From a virus: DNA of 32,196 nt. The stretch covers positions 1-32,196 of the IMG/VR virus record IMGVR_UViG_3300043392_000003; one strand, written 5' to 3'. The position numbers were made by a program, and so were the translations under genes. Positions 28,953-32,196 of this stretch are shown one piece after another. Each line of letters opens with the position of its first letter. Position 1 is the first letter of the stretch. The notes under the pieces were generated by a model. It saw only the letters and a program-made list of their open reading frames with translations, was not told the origin of the DNA and ran no database searches.

Positions 28953-31900
28953 ATGTGTGATGAAAACATCGAAATAGGTGTTACGGAAATCACTAATAAT
29001 ATCCTTGTTTCCGCAACTCCGACTGACCAAAAAATTGATATTAATGTAACGGAAACGACTGAAGAAGTTGCAGTAAATGTAACTCCAACAGTTGTAGAAG
29101 TTAATATTGATGTTACTCAAGAGCTTATTACGGAAATCGTAACAATAGATGCAGAAACTTGTGTAAATATTATTGATGTAAGCGTTACGGATGCAAGCGA
29201 TAATGTTACATTAAATATTACTCCAAGCATCGTTGAGGTAAACATTAATAGAGGAGGCGGAAGTGGCTCTTCAGAATGGGGAGCAATTACGGGTACATTA
29301 TCAGACCAAACGGATTTACAAAGTGCCTTAGATGCAAAACAAGATGTATTAGGTTATACTCCAGTACCAAGCACAAGAACTATTACAATTAACGGAGTTA
29401 CTTATGACTTATCAGCTAATAGAAGTTGGACAGTTGCGGGAGGATTAAGTGGTAGCGGAACAACGGGATACTTAACTAAATGGACTGGCTCAACAGCTTT
29501 AGGAAATAGCATTGCTTACGAAGATGCGGGCAACTTCTTAATTGGTACAACTTCGAGCTTATACAAGCTTACGGTAAATACTGCTTCAGGAGTCAACTTT
29601 GGAGTTGGTAGAACTTCATTATTCGGAACAAACGATGCAGTATTCCTTAATTCGGTAAACGATAGTTACGGATCGATTCCTTTTACTTTAAATGCTTCTC
29701 ATATTGGCTTATATATCGGATATAGCGAGAAGATGCGAATCAATGCTTCAGGCAATGTTTTAATTGGTACAACTACGGGAGTTACTGGTGGAGGATTATT
29801 GCAAGTTAATGGCATTATTAATTCAGGAGAATACGGCTTACTTGGTGGTTATGTAGGATTAGATACAACTCCTACTACTACTCCATCAACAGCGGGAACT
29901 TTATCTTGGAATGATACTGATGGAACAGCTGACCTTAAATTAAAAGGTGGTAATGTTACATTACAAATAGGTCAAGAAGAAGTTCTTCGTGTTGTAAATA
30001 AAACGGGTTCATCATTAGATGAAGAAGATTTTAGAGCTGTAAGAATTAGAAGTGTTTCAGAGGGTGGTGCTGCTGGGCAAAGACTTGCGGTTGTATTAGC
30101 ACAAGCTGATAGCGATCCACATTCTGCAACTACTATTGGTTTAGTTACCGAAAGTATATCTAATAACCAAGAGGGATTTATTACTATTTCAGGTAATATT
30201 AATAAGATTGACACAACAGGTGCTAAATCTTATGGTGGTACTGAAACTTGGGTTGATGGCGATTTGCTTTATTTATCTCCTACTCACGCAGGATACTTAA
30301 CTAATGTTAAACCACAAGCTCCTCAACATACAATTATTGTTGGTTGGGTTGTTTATGCTCATGCTAACAAAGGAAAAATCTTTGTTAAGGTTGACAATGG
30401 CTATGAGTTAGATGAATTGCACAATGTGTTAATTACTTCGCCAAGCAATGGGCAAGCTTTAGTTTACGATTCTACTAATGCTTTATGGAAGAATCAAACT
30501 ATATCTTCGGGAAGTATTTCAGGAAGTGGTACTACTAATTATATCCCTAAATGGTCAAGCAGTTCAGCTTTGACTAATAGCTTATTATTTGATGATGGCA
30601 CAAATGTAGGTATTAATACAATTACTCCTGATACCTTATTCCATGTTTTTGCAGATGTAACAACTTCAACTGATTTAGCATTATTTGGTAGAAATAACGA
30701 TAAGGGATTATTTATTGGAGCAACTGAATATGGAGCTTATATAAACGATTCCACAAGTCAATCAGGATGGGGGATTGAAACTGATAATGATTCAGGATTT
30801 ATGCGATTTTATCGTGGCACTTCTGAATATATGCGAATCAAACAATCAGGAGGCAATGTCGGTATTGGCTTAACAAATCCAGCTTATAAACTTGATGTTT
30901 CAGGCGATGTAAATATTACTGGTACTTATCGTGTTAATGGAGTAGCAATAGGCGGAGGAAGTGGAACTGTAACTTCAGTAGCAGCTTCAGTTCCTACGGG
31001 ATTCTCAATAAGCGGATCGCCAATTACGACTTCAGGAACTTTAGCTATTACATTTGCTTCGGGTTACTCATTACCTACAACTGCAAGCCAAACAAATTGG
31101 GATACTGCTTATTCTAATAGAATTACAAGTGCAAGTTCTCCATTATCAATTACTTCAAATGTAATTTCAATTAGTCAAGCCACTACTTCAACAAATGGAT
31201 ATTTAAGCTCTACTGATTGGAATACATTTAACGGGAAACAAGCAGCATTAACTAATCCAGTAACAGGCACAGGAACTTCAGGATATATTGCAAAGTGGAA
31301 TGGAACTTCATCTATTAATGGCTCTTTAATTTACTCCAATGGCACAGGTATTTCATTTTTCAATACATTAGGAGGAACAGGTTATGCGTTAGAATTTAAT
31401 AATAATGCTGGTCAGCCAAGAATGGATATAGTTGAAAATGGAGTTTATACAGCAGTAGTTAAATCTTACAATTCTGCAGCTTGGTTTTCAAATAATTCAG
31501 CAAACCCTTTAATATTAGCAACATCAGGAACTGAAAGAATGAGAATTACTTCATCTGGAGATGTTGCAATTGGTATTGCTACAACCGTAGGAAGATTTAA
31601 TATTTACACACCAAATGTTCAATGGGCAGCAAATATTGACCATGGATATGCTACACAATTTTATATCAATTTTAGATATGGAACTACTCAAACTGGTAGC
31701 ATAATGGGTAACGGAACTACAACTTCCTATAATATTACTTCAGATTATAGATTAAAGGAGGATTTTAAACCAATTAAAGGATTAGAACAAGTTTCCAAAA
31801 TTAATGTATACGACTTTAAATTTAAAAATTCATCAAATAGAATGGATGGGGTTATTGCGCACGAATTGCAAGAAGTATTGCCGTATGCAGTAACTGGAAT

Positions 31901-32000
31901 CAAAGATGGTAAGGATATGCAATCTGTTGACTACTCTAAAATTGTTCCTGTATTAGTTCAGGCAATTAAAGAGTTAAATGCTAAAATAGAATCAAAGTAA
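28953..32000 (+). CDS. Tail fibre with C-terminal S74 chaperone domain
   Basis: 1015 aa. Residues 1-100 form a beta-repeat region (repeats like VTPTVVEVNI and ITPSIVEVNI). A middle region has three copies of a fibre module starting GSGTTGYLTKWTGSTALG, GSGTTNYIPKWSSSSALTNS and GTGTSGYIAKWNGTSSINGS, each followed by an LIGTT/VGINT-type turn. The last 95 residues are a peptidase S74 intramolecular chaperone: SDYRLKEDFKPIKGLEQVSK, MDGVIAHELQEVLPYAV and VDYSKIVPVLVQAIKEL. The chaperone trimerises the fibre and cuts itself off before the Ser of SDYRLKE. This is the probable host-range determinant. Confidence 0.92.
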   Translation: MCDENIEIGVTEITNNILVSATPTDQKIDINVTETTEEVAVNVTPTVVEVNIDVTQELITEIVTIDAETCVNIIDVSVTDASDNVTLNITPSIVEVNINRGGGSGSSEWGAITGTLSDQTDLQSALDAKQDVLGYTPVPSTRTITINGVTYDLSANRSWTVAGGLSGSGTTGYLTKWTGSTALGNSIAYEDAGNFLIGTTSSLYKLTVNTASGVNFGVGRTSLFGTNDAVFLNSVNDSYGSIPFTLNASHIGLYIGYSEKMRINASGNVLIGTTTGVTGGGLLQVNGIINSGEYGLLGGYVGLDTTPTTTPSTAGTLSWNDTDGTADLKLKGGNVTLQIGQEEVLRVVNKTGSSLDEEDFRAVRIRSVSEGGAAGQRLAVVLAQADSDPHSATTIGLVTESISNNQEGFITISGNINKIDTTGAKSYGGTETWVDGDLLYLSPTHAGYLTNVKPQAPQHTIIVGWVVYAHANKGKIFVKVDNGYELDELHNVLITSPSNGQALVYDSTNALWKNQTISSGSISGSGTTNYIPKWSSSSALTNSLLFDDGTNVGINTITPDTLFHVFADVTTSTDLALFGRNNDKGLFIGATEYGAYINDSTSQSGWGIETDNDSGFMRFYRGTSEYMRIKQSGGNVGIGLTNPAYKLDVSGDVNITGTYRVNGVAIGGGSGTVTSVAASVPTGFSISGSPITTSGTLAITFASGYSLPTTASQTNWDTAYSNRITSASSPLSITSNVISISQATTSTNGYLSSTDWNTFNGKQAALTNPVTGTGTSGYIAKWNGTSSINGSLIYSNGTGISFFNTLGGTGYALEFNNNAGQPRMDIVENGVYTAVVKSYNSAAWFSNNSANPLILATSGTERMRITSSGDVAIGIATTVGRFNIYTPNVQWAANIDHGYATQFYINFRYGTTQTGSIMGNGTTTSYNITSDYRLKEDFKPIKGLEQVSKINVYDFKFKNSSNRMDGVIAHELQEVLPYAVTGIKDGKDMQSVDYSKIVPVLVQAIKELNAKIESK

Positions 32001-32001
32001 T

Positions 32002-32009
32002 TATATTTG
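32002..32009 (+). promoter_or_regulatory. Possible -7 promoter element TATATTTG
   Basis: TATATTTG fits TAnnTTTG exactly and lies 21 nt before the ATG at 32031, just after the tail fibre stop. No clear -33 element is visible. It may boost the lysis genes that follow. Confidence 0.35.
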
Positions 32010-32030
32010 CTTAAACAAACACAAAATAAA

Positions 32031-32196
32031 ATGAAAAAGTATTCTGACTTATTACGATTAGTTCAAATATTAAATGCTGTTGGACAACAAGCTAATACTA
32101 AAGCTCAAAAGAAACTTGCTAAAATTGGCGAATTGATCCAAGTACATTTAGACGATTTCAATGATAAAAAAGATGAGATTCGTTTAGATGCTTGTT
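32031..32196 (+). CDS. Small phage protein spanning the circle junction (5' part)
   Basis: ATG at 32031 begins MKKYSDLLRLVQILNAVGQQ and remains open to the contig end, continuing in phase at base 1 to the stop at 355-357. An A-rich leader precedes the ATG with no Shine-Dalgarno, as usual in Bacteroidota. A TATATTTG element at 32002-32009 may drive it. It follows the tail fibre gene by 30 nt. The only reason it looks partial is the arbitrary cut of a circular genome. Confidence 0.85.
   Translation, partial: MKKYSDLLRLVQILNAVGQQANTKAQKKLAKIGELIQVHLDDFNDKKDEIRLDAC
32070..32196. repeat. Terminal direct repeat, right copy
   Basis: Exact copy of bases 1-127. The open reading frame that starts at 32031 continues in phase through this copy into position 1, where position 1 is the first base of codon 14. 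This supports circular closure with a unit length of 32,069 bp. Confidence 0.95.

Noticed and set aside
1-32196. Stop-codon recoding (TAG or TGA) across the genome
   Set aside because: Genes end with TAA, TGA and sometimes TAG at sensible places and overlaps; only the single TGA at 5434 shows an open frame afterwards.
1-32196. CRISPR arrays, tRNA genes, integrase or repressor-based lysogeny module
   Set aside because: I looked for regular spaced repeats, cloverleaf-like sequences and integrase motifs and saw none; small tRNAs could still be missed by eye.

Overview
The window is one complete phage genome from a Bacteroidota host, most likely assembled from a metagenome. The first 127 bases (1-127) recur exactly as the last 127 (32070-32196). 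The contig therefore closes into a circle, or a circularly permuted/terminally redundant genome, of 32,069 bp, and one gene runs across the junction. All recognisable genes are on the + strand, most neighbours overlap by ATGA or TAATG, and the DNA is AT-rich. Shine-Dalgarno sites are mostly absent. Bacteroidota-type TAnnTTTG promoter elements, an S74 tail fibre, a DUF4373 replication protein and an XkdF-like protease all point to a Bacteroidota siphovirus-like phage. I see no integrase, tRNA or CRISPR array. Host assignment is inference.

Layout. 32031-683: two small virion-associated genes. 683-2043: a lysis cassette of overlapping genes (TM/coiled-coil holin candidate, GH24 muramidase, two overlapping membrane/periplasmic spanin candidates, a small unknown). 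2024-3184: a metallophosphoesterase. An HNH-AP2 endonuclease and a terminator (3810-3841) close this block. A TACCTTTG promoter (3903) then opens the early block: small proteins, the ERF annealing protein, an SSB-tail-like protein, a DUF4373 initiator, a second replication-type protein, a zinc-ribbon protein, a RusA resolvase and a DUF3310 protein. From 10242 comes a regulatory/packaging block: a small gene, a phage sigma-like factor, a Cys-containing partner, TerS, an HNH endonuclease and TerL. From 13269 onward come a tail chaperone with a -1 frameshift extension, tail completion and tip proteins, an 808-aa unknown, tape measure, XkdF-like protease, scaffold, major capsid, tail tube, portal (MuF-type C-terminus), a GIY-YIG endonuclease, a connector, a BppU-like protein and the S74 fibre.

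Four things stand out. (1) Two HNH-AP2 endonuclease genes share a structured leader: two hairpins whose loops are complementary over 7 and 8 nt with different sequences, and the second hairpin ends exactly 10 nt before the ATG in both. (2) terL is broken inside its Walker A motif at a run of seven G. A -1 slip rejoins the frames, and alternatively removal of 5 nt restores a canonical P-loop. (3) Three late genes begin 5 nt after a bipartite AACAAW-N11/12-TCGTTTAT motif, and the same TCGTTTAT octamer lies upstream of the phage's own sigma-like gene. This suggests a phage-specific regulon with nearly leaderless transcripts. (4) The homing endonucleases sit exactly at gene junctions, bordered by 5-6 bp direct repeats whose collapse restores the overlapping stop-start pairs used elsewhere in this genome.
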